Assembly: GCA_934446095.1 (NCBI GenBank)
Contig: CAKSDR010000004.1
Location: forward strand, 1 to 54,692
Reading direction: 5' to 3'
Length of the DNA stretch: 54,692 nucleotides
Origin: an uncultured Eubacteriales bacterium
GTDB taxonomy: Bacteria > Bacillota > Clostridia > Oscillospirales > CAG-382
In this document: positions 33,558 through 42,444 of the stretch, piece by piece
Position numbering within the stretch: the first letter of the stretch is position 1
Layout: the number at the start of each line of letters is the position of its first letter
Notes under the pieces: generated by a model
The model's database searches: none
Told to the model about the DNA's origin: nothing
What the model saw: only the letters and a program-made list of their open reading frames with translations
Position numbers and translations under genes: made by a program

Positions 33558-34257
33558 CATTTATTTTAAATACCTCTTTTGCAACTTTGCAAAGGCTGGT
33601 TACGACAATATCGGGTCTTTCTTTTTCAATGCCCCTTCCTTGTCTGTCATAATAGCAGGTTTTAATTCCGTACCTCATACCGCCCAGGATATCCGACGAC
33701 ATCGAATCGCCTATTATCATTGTTTCCGAGGGAGTTATTTCGTATTTTTCATGCGCGTTTATTTTTTTGAAAGCATAATCGAAAAATTTTTCCGACGGCT
33801 TTGATGCGCCTGCTTTTTCGGATATAAAAATATACTTAAAGTATTTTTTCATATCTGAAATTTCAAGGCGATGACACTGCTGCTCATACGGTCCGTTGCT
33901 TGCTGCGGACAATATATACTTGTCTGAGAGTTTTTCAAGCATTTCATACGCTCCCGGAACGGGAATTGCGCTGTCAAACAGTTTTTCACGGAAGTATTTT
34001 TCAAACACCTCGCCGTCAAAATTTATGCCCAAAACCTTAAAAACGTTATTCCATCTTGCCTTTTCAAGTTCAGAAAACGTAATTTTGCCGCATTCGATTT
34101 CAGTCCATAATTTACGGTTTTCCTCCGTAAAAACATTGTACATATATTCTTCGTAAGATTTCAGGCCGAAAGCGGCAAAACCTTCCCTCATTGTCTGTCT
34201 TACATATTCGTCAAAATCCAAAAGAGTGTTGTCAATGTCAATAAATATTAACTTCAT
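33547..34257 (-). CDS. YjjG-family HAD nucleotidase
   Basis: 236 residues, the length of YjjG/YfnB. Motif I is FIDIDNTLLDFD (both Asp), motif II AASNGPYEQQ, the motif III Lys is in AGASKPSEKFF, and motif IV is MIIGDSMSSDILGG. YjjG removes phosphate from non-canonical pyrimidine nucleotides, guarding DNA against modified bases. Other HAD substrates cannot be excluded. It lies just downstream of two tRNA genes on the same strand but is separated from them by a terminator. Confidence 0.83.
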   Translation of the reverse strand: MKLIFIDIDNTLLDFDEYVRQTMREGFAAFGLKSYEEYMYNVFTEENRKLWTEIECGKITFSELEKARWNNVFKVLGINFDGEVFEKYFREKLFDSAIPVPGAYEMLEKLSDKYILSAASNGPYEQQCHRLEISDMKKYFKYIFISEKAGASKPSEKFFDYAFKKINAHEKYEITPSETMIIGDSMSSDILGGMRYGIKTCYYDRQGRGIEKERPDIVVTSLCKVAKEVFKINEKQ

Positions 34258-34286
34258 ATTCGCCTCATGTCAGCATTAATATTAAT

Positions 34287-34316
34287 AAAAAGCACACCGA
34301 TTGCGGTGTGCTTTTT
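34287..34316 (-). terminator. Terminator of the tRNA transcript
   Basis: AAAAAGCACACC pairs with GGTGTGCTTTTT around GATTGC right after the tRNA-Tyr CCA end on the minus strand. Confidence 0.85.
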
Positions 34317-34318
34317 AC

Positions 34319-34403
34319 TGGTGGGGGAAGGTGGATTCGGACCACCGAAGTCAGAGACAACAGATTTACAGTCTGCCCCCTTTGGCCGCTCGGGAATTCC
34401 CCC
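34319..34403 (-). tRNA. tRNA-Tyr (GTA)
   Basis: 85 nt including an encoded CCA. The acceptor stem is GGGGGAA/TTCCCCC with discriminator A. The anticodon loop reads ACTGTAAAT with anticodon GTA. A long variable arm (class II), as normal for bacterial tRNA-Tyr, is followed by a GGTCCGAATCC T-arm. The A discriminator plus CCA matches the UGGU bulge of the T-box found at 42.4 kb in this window. Confidence 0.95.
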
Positions 34404-34432
34404 GTTTCTCCCGGAACTGCTGCCCCGGAATA

Positions 34433-34507
34433 TGGAGCTGGTGAAGGGAGTCGAACCCCCAACCTGCTGATTACAAATCAGCTGCTCTGCCATTGAGCCA
34501 CACCAGC
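34433..34507 (-). tRNA. tRNA-Thr (TGT)
   Basis: 75 nt including CCA. The acceptor stem is GCTGGTG/CACCAGC with discriminator T. The anticodon stem CTGAT/ATCAG encloses TTGTA with anticodon TGT. The D-arm (GGCTCAATGGCAGAGC) and T-arm (GGGGGTTCGACTCCC) are normal. It is transcribed ahead of tRNA-Tyr from the promoter at 34557-34585. Confidence 0.95.
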
Positions 34508-34556
34508 ATATTGTCCGTTCCCAAAAACGCAAGCATCTTTAACTGGAACGTTTTAT

Positions 34557-34585
34557 ATTATAACAGACAAGACTATATTTGTCAA
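34557..34585 (-). promoter_or_regulatory. Promoter of the tRNA-Thr/tRNA-Tyr pair
   Basis: Minus strand TTGACA (34580-34585) and TATAAT (34557-34562), spacer 17. The AT-rich stretch from 34586 to 34700 shows no other signal. Confidence 0.85.
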
Positions 34586-34703
34586 GCATTTTTTTAAATT
34601 TATTTTATTTTTTCCGAAAAAAAGAATTTATATTCAAATTTATGAAATTCATATCCGAAAAATATTGAAAATTATTTTATTTTTTCTATTAAAAGTGTAA
34701 AAA

Positions 34704-34729
34704 CACGGCACAGTGTTGACTGTGCCGGT
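34704..34729 (-). terminator. Terminator of the T-box aryl-acid operon
   Basis: CGGCACAG pairs with CTGTGCCG, followed on the minus strand by TGTTTTTAC. It lies about 40 bases after the aminotransferase stop codon. Confidence 0.8.
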
Positions 34730-34769
34730 CACACATATTTTTATAAAAACCGCAAAATTTTAATAAGTT

Positions 34770-35954
34770 TTAAAGATTTTTAAACACGTCGCCCAAAATC
34801 TTAATACCCTTAACAATTTTTTCATCGGGCATTGTCGAATAATTGAGTCTGAAGCACGAGCATCTTTTGTCCATATCCACCATGAAAGTGCTTCCGGGAA
34901 CAAAAACGACTTTTTTTTCAACGCAGATTTTCGAAATTGCGAGAGTGTCATATTCTCCGCCCATGTCGCACCATACAAAAAGTCCGCCGTTGGGTGATGT
35001 GCGTTTTATATTTTTGGGAAAGTATTCGTCAATTGAATCTGTCATAAGGCCGCATTTATGCTTATAAAGTTTTCTCATTTCGGAAATATTTTCATATATG
35101 TCGAACCTGTTTAAATATTCGTATGTCAAAAGCTGAGTAAGCATCGGAGTATGAACATCGGAAATTTGCTTTCCGACAACGATTTTTGATATTATATCCT
35201 TGTGAGCAGCCACAAAACCGACTCTGAGCCCCGGCGACAATATCTTTGAGAACGAACCGCAGTAAATTACAATTCCTTCGGTGTCCATAGATTTTATCGT
35301 AGGTACTTTCGTGCCGTCAAAAGTAAGTTCTCCGTACGGATTATCTTCAATGATAATAATATTGTTTTCCTTTGCAATCTCATACAAAGCCTTTCTTTTT
35401 TCCAAAGACATGGTAATCCCCGACGGATTCTGAAAAGTAGGAATGGTATATATCATTTTTACATTCTTGTTCTGCTTTATTTTTTCCTTAAGAACGTCTA
35501 TATCCATGCCGTCGTCCTGCATCGGAACTCCGACAAGATTTGCCTTGTACGAACGGAAAGCGTTAAGTGCTCCTATAAAACTCGGCTCTTCAACAATGAC
35601 GGTATCATTTTCGTTTACAAGAACTTTTGTTGAAAGTTCAATACCCTGCTGTCCTCCCGAAACAATAATTACATCGTCAAAATCCCGGCCTATATTTTCC
35701 CTTGATTTCAGCATTTCCGAAACTTTTTTGCGAAGAGGCATATACCCTTCGGTAACGCCGTACTGCAAGGCAAGCACAGGGTCATTCGTTAAAATATCCT
35801 GAGCGATTTGTGCAAGTGCCTTTCCCGGGAAAAGTTCGCTTGCAGGATTTCCTCCCGCAAGAGAAATAACGTCCGGATCGCCCGCAAGTTTAAATATTTC
35901 TCTTATGGCAGAGCCTTTCATGTCTTTCATTCTGTCAGAAACTGTATATTTCAA
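34770..35954 (-). CDS. Aminotransferase class I, 2-aminoadipate/aromatic (Aro8/LysN) type
   Basis: 394 residues. The SLAGGNPASELFP opening is the mark of the MocR-related Aro8/LysN subgroup, which acts on aromatic, branched and aminoadipate substrates. The PLP Lys is in SFSKILSPGLRVGF. Other contacts are SGGQQGIELSTKV, IPTFQNPSG and EDNPYGEL. Last gene of the operon. With IorAB and CoA ligases upstream it would convert an aryl-pyruvate to the amino acid. Whether the substrate is phenyl-, hydroxyphenyl- or indolepyruvate cannot be told. Confidence 0.88.
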   Translation of the reverse strand: MKYTVSDRMKDMKGSAIREIFKLAGDPDVISLAGGNPASELFPGKALAQIAQDILTNDPVLALQYGVTEGYMPLRKKVSEMLKSRENIGRDFDDVIIVSGGQQGIELSTKVLVNENDTVIVEEPSFIGALNAFRSYKANLVGVPMQDDGMDIDVLKEKIKQNKNVKMIYTIPTFQNPSGITMSLEKRKALYEIAKENNIIIIEDNPYGELTFDGTKVPTIKSMDTEGIVIYCGSFSKILSPGLRVGFVAAHKDIISKIVVGKQISDVHTPMLTQLLTYEYLNRFDIYENISEMRKLYKHKCGLMTDSIDEYFPKNIKRTSPNGGLFVWCDMGGEYDTLAISKICVEKKVVFVPGSTFMVDMDKRCSCFRLNYSTMPDEKIVKGIKILGDVFKNL

Positions 35955-35975
35955 TTGAAACCCTCCCTTTTAAAA

Positions 35976-36410
35976 TTATTTTCTGTATATATCTTCCGGA
36001 GTAACAAGCATCTCGCCGTGCCCGTTTGTAAATTCAAGCGATTTTTGCATATCGTCCGTTTTCATAACCATAATAGCCTTTCCGTCTTTTCTGATTCCAA
36101 CGAAAGCATACATATATTCAACCGTAATGTTTTCCTTTTTCAATTTTTCAAGAACTTCCAACAGCCCTCCGGGCTTGTCTTCAATTGCTAAAGTCAAAAC
36201 ATCGGTGCATTTTGTTACAACACCGCTTTCATTTAAAGCCTTAGTCGCCTTTTCAGGTTCGTTTACAATAAGGCGCAGAATTCCAAACTCGCTTGTATCC
36301 GCCATACTGAGCGCGCTTATATTAATGTTATTTTTTGTTAAAACTTCGATTACTGCGGCAAGCCTGCCGACTTTGTTTTCAACAAACACAGATACCTGTT
36401 TTATAAACAT
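35976..36410 (-). CDS. Tandem ACT-domain protein
   Basis: 144 residues made of two ACT domains: about 3-65 (KQVSVFVENKVGRLAAVIEVL) and 70-135 (VLTLAIEDKPGGLLEVLEKL), each with the D/N-x-x-G amino-acid-binding loop. Free-standing ACT proteins of this kind occur beside iorAB and paaK in many anaerobes. It probably senses an aromatic amino acid and adjusts a partner enzyme. It lies 12 bases after the ligase gene in the same operon. Confidence 0.88.
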   Translation of the reverse strand: MFIKQVSVFVENKVGRLAAVIEVLTKNNINISALSMADTSEFGILRLIVNEPEKATKALNESGVVTKCTDVLTLAIEDKPGGLLEVLEKLKKENITVEYMYAFVGIRKDGKAIMVMKTDDMQKSLEFTNGHGEMLVTPEDIYRK

Positions 36411-36422
36411 ATGAATACCTCC

Positions 36423-37718
36423 TTAAAGTTTACGGTTATCTATTACCCTTTTGGCTTTTCCCTCGCTTCTCGTCAGAGTCTTCGGATTTACAAGATGAAC
36501 CTTAACTCCTATTCCGAGAGTGCTTCTTAATTTTTCGGTAATTTTTCTTTCAAGAAGTTCTATTGATTTTACATCGTCAATAAACATTTCCCTGCTCATT
36601 TCGACATTCAAGTCAAATGTGTCGTTGTTGTTCACCCTGTCTACGATGATTTGATAGTTAGGCGTGCTTCCGTCTATATTTAAAAGAACTTCTTCAATCT
36701 GCGACGGGAATACGTTAACGCCTCTTATGATAAGCATATCGTCGCTTCTTCCGTTAGGCTTTCTCATTCTTATATGAGTTCTGCCGCAAGCGCACGGCTC
36801 ATAGATAAGCGAGCATATATCGCGCGTGCGATATCTTATAAGCGGAAAACCTTCTTTTGCGATTGTTGTAAATACAAGTTCCCCTTCTTCACCGTCAGGC
36901 ATATTTTCACCTGTTTCCGGGTCGATTATTTCAGGAATAAACATGTCTTCGCAAATATGCATGCCGGCCTGCTCTTCACATTCGTATGCAACTCCGGGAC
37001 CCATGATTTCCGAAAGTCCGTAAACGTCATACGCTTTTATATTGAGGCCCTCTTCTATTGCGTGACGCATGTTTTCACTCCATGGTTCGGCTCCGAAAAT
37101 TCCTGCTTTAAGTTTAAGTTTATCACGCAGTCCCGCTTCATTTACAGCCTCCGCAAGATACATGGCATACGACGGAGTGCAGCAAAGTACCGTTGCTCCG
37201 AAGTCAATCATTGTCTGTATCTGATTGTTCGTGTTTCCGGCAGATATCGGTATTACCGCAGCTCCGATGTTCTGAGCCGCGTCATGCACGCCGAATCCCC
37301 CTGTGAAAAGACCGTACCCGAAAGACACCTGAACAATCGACGTATTGTCCGCCCCTGCCGCGTAAAAAAGTCTGGATACGCAGTCGGACCAGTTTTTAAG
37401 GTCGTTTTTCGTATATCCCACAACAATTTTCTTGCCGGTCGTTCCGGATGACGCATGAATTCTGACAATATCTTTCATATCCCGTGCAAAAAGTCCGTAA
37501 GGATAGTAGTCGCGCAGATCCTGTTTGTATGAAAAAGGCAGTCTGTGTAAATCCTCAACGCCGTGTATGTCAGAAGGTTTTAATCCCTTTTCATCCATTC
37601 TTTTTCTGAAAAGTTCTACTTTTTCATACATTCTTTCAACCTGCAAAACCAGTCTTTCGCTCTGCAGACGCAAAAGTTCGTTTCTCGGCATTTTTTCTGT
37701 TTTAGCGTTCCATATCAT
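36423..37718 (-). CDS. paaK: Phenylacetate-CoA ligase (PaaK family)
   Basis: 431 residues, the normal PaaK length. Motifs: RIHASSGTTGKKIVVGYT (ATP loop), the FGVHDAAQ region, AYDVYGLSEIMGPGVAYEC, IRYRTRDICSL and the C-terminal SEGKAKRVIDNRKL with the catalytic Lys. It activates phenylacetate or another aryl-acetate to the CoA thioester with ATP. In this operon the thioester could feed IorAB working in the carboxylating direction. Confidence 0.93.
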   Translation of the reverse strand: MIWNAKTEKMPRNELLRLQSERLVLQVERMYEKVELFRKRMDEKGLKPSDIHGVEDLHRLPFSYKQDLRDYYPYGLFARDMKDIVRIHASSGTTGKKIVVGYTKNDLKNWSDCVSRLFYAAGADNTSIVQVSFGYGLFTGGFGVHDAAQNIGAAVIPISAGNTNNQIQTMIDFGATVLCCTPSYAMYLAEAVNEAGLRDKLKLKAGIFGAEPWSENMRHAIEEGLNIKAYDVYGLSEIMGPGVAYECEEQAGMHICEDMFIPEIIDPETGENMPDGEEGELVFTTIAKEGFPLIRYRTRDICSLIYEPCACGRTHIRMRKPNGRSDDMLIIRGVNVFPSQIEEVLLNIDGSTPNYQIIVDRVNNNDTFDLNVEMSREMFIDDVKSIELLERKITEKLRSTLGIGVKVHLVNPKTLTRSEGKAKRVIDNRKL

Positions 37719-37730
37719 AATTTAAACCTC

Positions 37731-38387
37731 TTATTTTTTTATACTGAGTATTATTCCGAGAGCAACCGACAAAGAGGCTGCCATTATAACCTGATATTCC
37801 GAAGGAAGCATGAACGTCACGGTATGCGCCGGAATCCAAAACAGCGGAACCGTCTTAAAAATCGTGAAAGTCACAAATTTCGTCCAGTCCACATTTTTTA
37901 TAACATCGCCTATTTTGCAGGGCTTGCCCGCGCTTTTAAGTTCCAGATACATATCCGTGCATTTATGCACCGCCATAAACGTAGGACCGAAAGATGTGTT
38001 CATTATAACGCTCGTGTACAGCGCCTTCAGAAAGGCGCTGTCCTTCCCGTAAATAAGACCGGACGCGGTAATGGAAGATACGGCCCCCGAAAAAACCTTC
38101 ATCATGAAAGTTATCCACACACCAATAAAACCCCATATTATAAATCTGCATACAATCTTTGCCGGAAGAGCCCACCGCTTTTTCGCAATCCTTACAGCAA
38201 TAAGTTCTCCCGCCGTTGCAAGCAGAGCAAATTTCACAAATCCCATTATAAAGGGATGTTCCCCCGATAAAGTCTTGAATATTTCTCTTGATGAGGGGAT
38301 AATAAGAATCAATGCAAAAGAACAAATTGAAAGCAATATGTATAAAATTATAGAAATATTCCTTTTTACATTTTCCTTTGTATTCAC
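37731..38387 (-). CDS. Mpv17/PMP22-like membrane protein
   Basis: 218 residues with five or six hydrophobic segments. The C-terminal part (VDWTKFVTFTIFKTVPLFWIPAHTVTFMLPSEYQVIMAASLSVALGIILS) resembles the Mpv17 signature, which has a W-P then F-x-x-P-x-x-x-R layout before the last helix. Bacterial members have no known role. Mpv17 proteins elsewhere form small channels. Its place inside a tightly packed aryl-acid operon suggests uptake or release of an aromatic acid, but that is inference. Confidence 0.6.
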   Translation of the reverse strand: MNTKENVKRNISIILYILLSICSFALILIIPSSREIFKTLSGEHPFIMGFVKFALLATAGELIAVRIAKKRWALPAKIVCRFIIWGFIGVWITFMMKVFSGAVSSITASGLIYGKDSAFLKALYTSVIMNTSFGPTFMAVHKCTDMYLELKSAGKPCKIGDVIKNVDWTKFVTFTIFKTVPLFWIPAHTVTFMLPSEYQVIMAASLSVALGIILSIKK

Positions 38388-38406
38388 CTTTGCTACCTCC
38401 GTGCTT

Positions 38407-38973
38407 TTATAAATTATATCCTAAGTCAAACGCCGCAAGGTTTGTCTGCAAAAATTTTTCGGGCACTGTGCTTTTTAAAGCCTGTATCCATTTTTCATAA
38501 GATATATCGGTGCTTTTTGCCATAACTCCTATCAAAACTACGTTTACGGCTTTTGCATTGCCTGCCTTTTTTGCAAGGTCATATGCGTCAACTTTTGTAA
38601 GTTGTATTTTGCTTTCGAGTTTTTCCGCGATATTTTCGGGATACTCGGCAGCACCTGTTATAACCGGCATCGGATTTATCTTCTGAGTATTGACTATCAT
38701 CTTTCCCGAAGGCTTAAGGTAAGGCAAAGCCCTGTATGCTTCAAGCATTTCAAACGCAAGGACAATATCCGCATTTCCCTTGTCGATTATCGGAGAATAA
38801 ACCTTATCCCCAAATTTCACATAAGTAACAACGCTTCCCCCGCGCTGACTCATTCCGTGAACCTCGGATACCTTAACGTCATATCCTTCGCTGATAACTG
38901 CATTCCCGAGTATTCGGCTTGCAAGCAGAGTTCCCTGGCCGCCTACTCCGACTATCATTATATTTTTATTCAT
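38407..38973 (-). CDS. iorB: Indolepyruvate:ferredoxin oxidoreductase, beta subunit
   Basis: 188 residues from ATG 38973, set by AAGGAGG upstream. This is the gamma-type 2-oxoacid oxidoreductase domain: IMIVGVGGQGTLLASRILG, EVHGMSQRGGSVVTYVKFG, and VNVVLIGVMAKSTD. It partners IorA to interconvert aryl-pyruvate plus CoA with aryl-acetyl-CoA, CO2 and reduced ferredoxin. Start lies 4 bases after iorA. Confidence 0.95.
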   Translation of the reverse strand: MNKNIMIVGVGGQGTLLASRILGNAVISEGYDVKVSEVHGMSQRGGSVVTYVKFGDKVYSPIIDKGNADIVLAFEMLEAYRALPYLKPSGKMIVNTQKINPMPVITGAAEYPENIAEKLESKIQLTKVDAYDLAKKAGNAKAVNVVLIGVMAKSTDISYEKWIQALKSTVPEKFLQTNLAAFDLGYNL

Positions 38974-38977
38974 TTTC

Positions 38978-40717
38978 TCAGTCCTCCTTTGAAATCGCAC
39001 CGAACGGGCATACATTAACGCAAAGTGAACATCCGTTGCACTGCGTTTCGTCGATAACAATTTTTCCGTCTTTAAAGGAAATCGCGGGACAACCGAGTTT
39101 CATGCATACTTTGCATGTTTTGCATCCGCTTGTGACAGAACATTTTCCGGAATACTTCACAGTTTTCAGCAAAGCGCACGGTCTTTGCGCAATAATTACC
39201 GACGGTTCATCGGAATTTACTTCTTCTTTTACTATTTTTTCAAAATTTTTAACGTCAAACGGATCGGCCACCGTTATGCGTTCAACTCCAATTGCCCGGC
39301 ACAGTGCGACAAGATTTACCTGTTTCGTTTCTTCTTTTCTTATCGTATATCCGGTCGTGGGGTTATCCTGGTGTCCCGTCATGCCGGTTATTGAATTGTC
39401 AAGTATAATTACAGTGTTGTTTCCCTTATTGTAAACAATATCAATAAGCCCGGTTATGCCGGAATGAATAAAAGTAGAATCTCCTATTACCGACACAAGT
39501 TTTTTGTTAAACTCCTTGCCGCGCGCTTTTGACATGCCGTGCGCGGCGCTGACCGATGCACCCATGCAAATAGTCGTATCAACGCTCGAAAGCGGATTTA
39601 CAGCGCCAAGCGTATAACAGCCGATATCGCCCGAAACCGTAAGTCCGAGTTTTTTCAAAACATAAAAAGTGCCCCTGTGAGGACATCCTGCGCACATTAC
39701 GGGAGGTCTTGCCGGCAAAACCTCTTCAGGAGTATAAAAATCATCTGTCTTTTCGGAAAGAACTTCCTTCTTTATCATAGACGGGGTGTATTCTCCGAGA
39801 AGAGTAAACGCATCTTTTCCGATAACTTCAATTCCGCAGGCTTTGCAGTGCTCTTCAATTATAGGGTCGAGTTCTTCTATAACATAAATTTTTTTGCACG
39901 TCTTCGCAAAATCTTTTATTTTCTTGCACGGCAGCGGATAACTTATTCCGAGTTTCAGATAATTTACTTTATCACCCAGCGCTTCCTTTGCGTATTCATA
40001 TGAAATTCCCGCGGTTATAACGCCTATATCGGAACCGTTGTCTTCAATTTTGTTAAGTTCGGATTTTTCGGCAAAATCCGTCAGTTTCTTTATTCTTTCT
40101 TCTACTATAACATGTTTTTTAATAGCATACGCCGGCATCATTACATTTTTTTCGGCATTCTTTATATAAGGTTTTTCTTCCGGCACAACCCTGTCACAGA
40201 TATCAACAAGGCTCTGCGAATGGGATACTCTCGTTGAAAGTCTTATAAATACAGGGGTATCGTACTCTTCTGAAAGAGAAAACGCCGTCTTTGTAAAATC
40301 CTTGCACTCCTGAGAATCGGAAGGTTCAAGCATGAGTATTTTCGAAGCCTTGGCATAATGCCGCGAGTCCTGTTCGTTCTGGGAAGAATGCATGCCCGGG
40401 TCATCTGCAACACAGAATACAAGTCCCCCAGAAACTCCGATATAACTTACCGTAAAAACAGGGTCTGCCATAACGTTAAGTCCGACATGTTTCATGCATG
40501 ACATGGCTCTTGAAGAAGCAATTGACGCACCTATTGCAACCTCAGCCGCAACTTTTTCGTTCGGCGCCCATTCCACATGAACTTCTTCTTTCGGATATTT
40601 TGCCATGCATTCTGTAATTTCGGTACTCGGTGTGCCGGGATACGAGGATACAACCTTTACTCCGGCCTCATACGCTCCGCGCGCTACCGCATCATTTCCA
40701 AGCAATAATTTTTTCAT
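38978..40717 (-). CDS. iorA: Indolepyruvate:ferredoxin oxidoreductase, alpha subunit
   Basis: 579 residues from ATG 40717 (MKKLLLGNDAVARGAYEAG). The N-terminal domain has SYPGTPSTEI. The TPP-binding region is GDSTFIHSGITGLIDIVYN with ILDNSITGMTGHQDNP. The C-terminus has two ferredoxin-type clusters (CKTCKVCMKLGCP and CNGCSLCVNVCP). The enzyme acts on indole-, phenyl- and hydroxyphenylpyruvate and is reversible in principle. In methanogens IOR is known to serve synthesis of aromatic amino acids from aryl-acetates. Confidence 0.96.
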   Translation of the reverse strand: MKKLLLGNDAVARGAYEAGVKVVSSYPGTPSTEITECMAKYPKEEVHVEWAPNEKVAAEVAIGASIASSRAMSCMKHVGLNVMADPVFTVSYIGVSGGLVFCVADDPGMHSSQNEQDSRHYAKASKILMLEPSDSQECKDFTKTAFSLSEEYDTPVFIRLSTRVSHSQSLVDICDRVVPEEKPYIKNAEKNVMMPAYAIKKHVIVEERIKKLTDFAEKSELNKIEDNGSDIGVITAGISYEYAKEALGDKVNYLKLGISYPLPCKKIKDFAKTCKKIYVIEELDPIIEEHCKACGIEVIGKDAFTLLGEYTPSMIKKEVLSEKTDDFYTPEEVLPARPPVMCAGCPHRGTFYVLKKLGLTVSGDIGCYTLGAVNPLSSVDTTICMGASVSAAHGMSKARGKEFNKKLVSVIGDSTFIHSGITGLIDIVYNKGNNTVIILDNSITGMTGHQDNPTTGYTIRKEETKQVNLVALCRAIGVERITVADPFDVKNFEKIVKEEVNSDEPSVIIAQRPCALLKTVKYSGKCSVTSGCKTCKVCMKLGCPAISFKDGKIVIDETQCNGCSLCVNVCPFGAISKED

Positions 40718-40736
40718 AATTAAAAACTCCTTATCT

Positions 40737-42386
40737 TTAAACGCCGGTACTGTCAATTTCAACCTGCTGAGCCACGAGCGCCTCTCCGCAGTACATTTTG
40801 CGAAGTTTCGGCTTTTCGATTTTACCGGTAGGATTTCTGGGAATATCTGCAAATATTATTTTTTTCGGTCTTTTATATCTCGGCAAATCAAGACAGAATT
40901 CATTTACCTGCTCTTCGGTAAGTTTGGCGCCGCTTTTTACTTCAATAACAGCCGCCGCAATTTCTCCGAGCCTCGGATCCGGCAGGCCTATAACCGCCGC
41001 GTCTTTTATCGCGTCATTGCTTCTTAAAAAGTCTTCTATCTGCACCGGATACAAATTTTCTCCTCCGGAAATAATAACGTCTTTTTTTCTGTCTACAAGA
41101 TAAATAAACCCGTCGCTGTCCTCCTGTGCCATATCGCCGGTATAAAGCCACCCATCGCGCAGCACTTCGTTTGTTGCCTTTTCATCTTTATAATAACAGT
41201 TCATAACTCCGGGGCCTTTTACCGCAAGTTCTCCCACGCTTCCCCTCTCTGCTTCTTTTCCGTCCGCACCCACAATTTTGGTCTGCCAGCCGTATCCTGC
41301 CTTGCCGATAGCGCCGACTTTGTTTATATTTTCTATTCCGAGATGCACGCATCCCGGGCCTATGGATTCGGAAAGCCCGTAATTTGTGTCATATTCGTGA
41401 TGAGGAAAAACTTTTTTCCATCTTTTTATAAGACTCGGGGGTACCGGCTGAGCGCCTATATGCATAAGACGCCACTGATCAAGTTTATAATCTTCCGGGT
41501 TTAACCGCCCGTCATCAATTGCGTCAAGAATATCCTGAGCCCACGGCACAAGCAGCCATACAATCGTACAGTGTTCGTCCGAAATCGCCTTGAAAATCCA
41601 TTCGGGTTTTACGCCCTTTAATATAACTGCCTTTCCGCCGACAAGCAAACTTCCGAACCAGTGCATCTTCGCGCCCGTATGATAAAGAGGAGGAATGCAT
41701 AAAAACACATCGTCTTTTGTCTGTCCGTGATGATTCTGCTCCGTTACCGCGGCATGCATAAGGCTTCTGTGTGCATGAATAATAGCTTTCGGAAACCCTG
41801 TGGTACCTGAAGAAAAATATATTGCCGCCTCGTCGTCATCGCATAATTTTATACACGGATCTTTTGCGGAGCAAAAATTCACGAGTTTGTCGTAACTTTC
41901 CGAAAAAGACGGGCAGTCTTCCCCAACATAGAATCTCATTTTAACGCCCGGAATTTTTTCGCTTATTTCCTCTATTCTTCCCGTAAATTCCGGACCGAAA
42001 ACAAGAACGTCGGAATCCGACAGCGAAAGACAATATTCTATTTCTTTCGCAGTGTATCTGTAATTAAGCGGAACTGCAAGCGCGCCGGTTTTTAGTATTC
42101 CGAAGTAAATGGGAAGCCACTCAAGGCAGTTCATGAGTAATATTGCAACCTTATCTCCCTTTTTTATTCCCCTTGACAAAAGAAGATTTGCAAACCTGTT
42201 TGCCTTTTTGTTAAATTCACCCCAGGTCATCTGACTCCTGTATTTTTCGTTTGGGCTGCTTTCTATAAGCGAATATTCCCTCCACGTAAGATTGCTCTGA
42301 TACTCAAGACTCGGGTTAATTTCCACAATGGAAACATCGTTAGGATAAAAATCCGCATTTTTCTTCAAAATCTCCGTGATTGGCAT
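40737..42386 (-). CDS. Acyl-CoA synthetase (AMP-forming, class I)
   Basis: 549 residues. ATP motif IYFSSGTTGFPKAIIH, NYGLSESIGP, GWLYTGDMAQED, and NPTGKIEKPKLRKMY with the catalytic Lys. Two TW-x-E-F/Y repeats near the N-terminus (LTWREYSLI and MTWGEFNKKAN) are an insertion. It would provide a second CoA ligase of different specificity from PaaK, perhaps for another aryl or branched acid. AAGGAG precedes the ATG, and the T-box terminator sits just upstream, so this is the first gene of the operon. Confidence 0.88.
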   Translation of the reverse strand: MPITEILKKNADFYPNDVSIVEINPSLEYQSNLTWREYSLIESSPNEKYRSQMTWGEFNKKANRFANLLLSRGIKKGDKVAILLMNCLEWLPIYFGILKTGALAVPLNYRYTAKEIEYCLSLSDSDVLVFGPEFTGRIEEISEKIPGVKMRFYVGEDCPSFSESYDKLVNFCSAKDPCIKLCDDDEAAIYFSSGTTGFPKAIIHAHRSLMHAAVTEQNHHGQTKDDVFLCIPPLYHTGAKMHWFGSLLVGGKAVILKGVKPEWIFKAISDEHCTIVWLLVPWAQDILDAIDDGRLNPEDYKLDQWRLMHIGAQPVPPSLIKRWKKVFPHHEYDTNYGLSESIGPGCVHLGIENINKVGAIGKAGYGWQTKIVGADGKEAERGSVGELAVKGPGVMNCYYKDEKATNEVLRDGWLYTGDMAQEDSDGFIYLVDRKKDVIISGGENLYPVQIEDFLRSNDAIKDAAVIGLPDPRLGEIAAAVIEVKSGAKLTEEQVNEFCLDLPRYKRPKKIIFADIPRNPTGKIEKPKLRKMYCGEALVAQQVEIDSTGV

Positions 42387-42409
42387 TTTTACATCTCCTT
42401 TTTATAAAT

Positions 42410-42444
42410 AAAAACGTCCTTGTATTACTGCTAATACAAGGACG
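42410..42444 (-). terminator. T-box terminator
   Basis: CGTCCTTGTATTA pairs perfectly with TAATACAAGGACG around GCAG, followed by TTTTTATTT on the minus strand. Its 5' arm overlaps the 3' half of the antiterminator (CCGTCCTT), so the two forms exclude each other. Confidence 0.92.

Noticed and set aside
34254..34532. Open frames across the two tRNA genes
   Set aside because: Their codons coincide with tRNA-Tyr and tRNA-Thr; the sequence is explained by the tRNAs.
36774..37451. Plus-strand open frame of 225 codons inside paaK
   Set aside because: Antisense shadow of a well-supported gene, with no ribosome site and no domain.
34770..42386. Aromatic amino acid degradation operon
   Set aside because: The gene content would allow it, but a T-box leader turns genes on during starvation, which suits synthesis.
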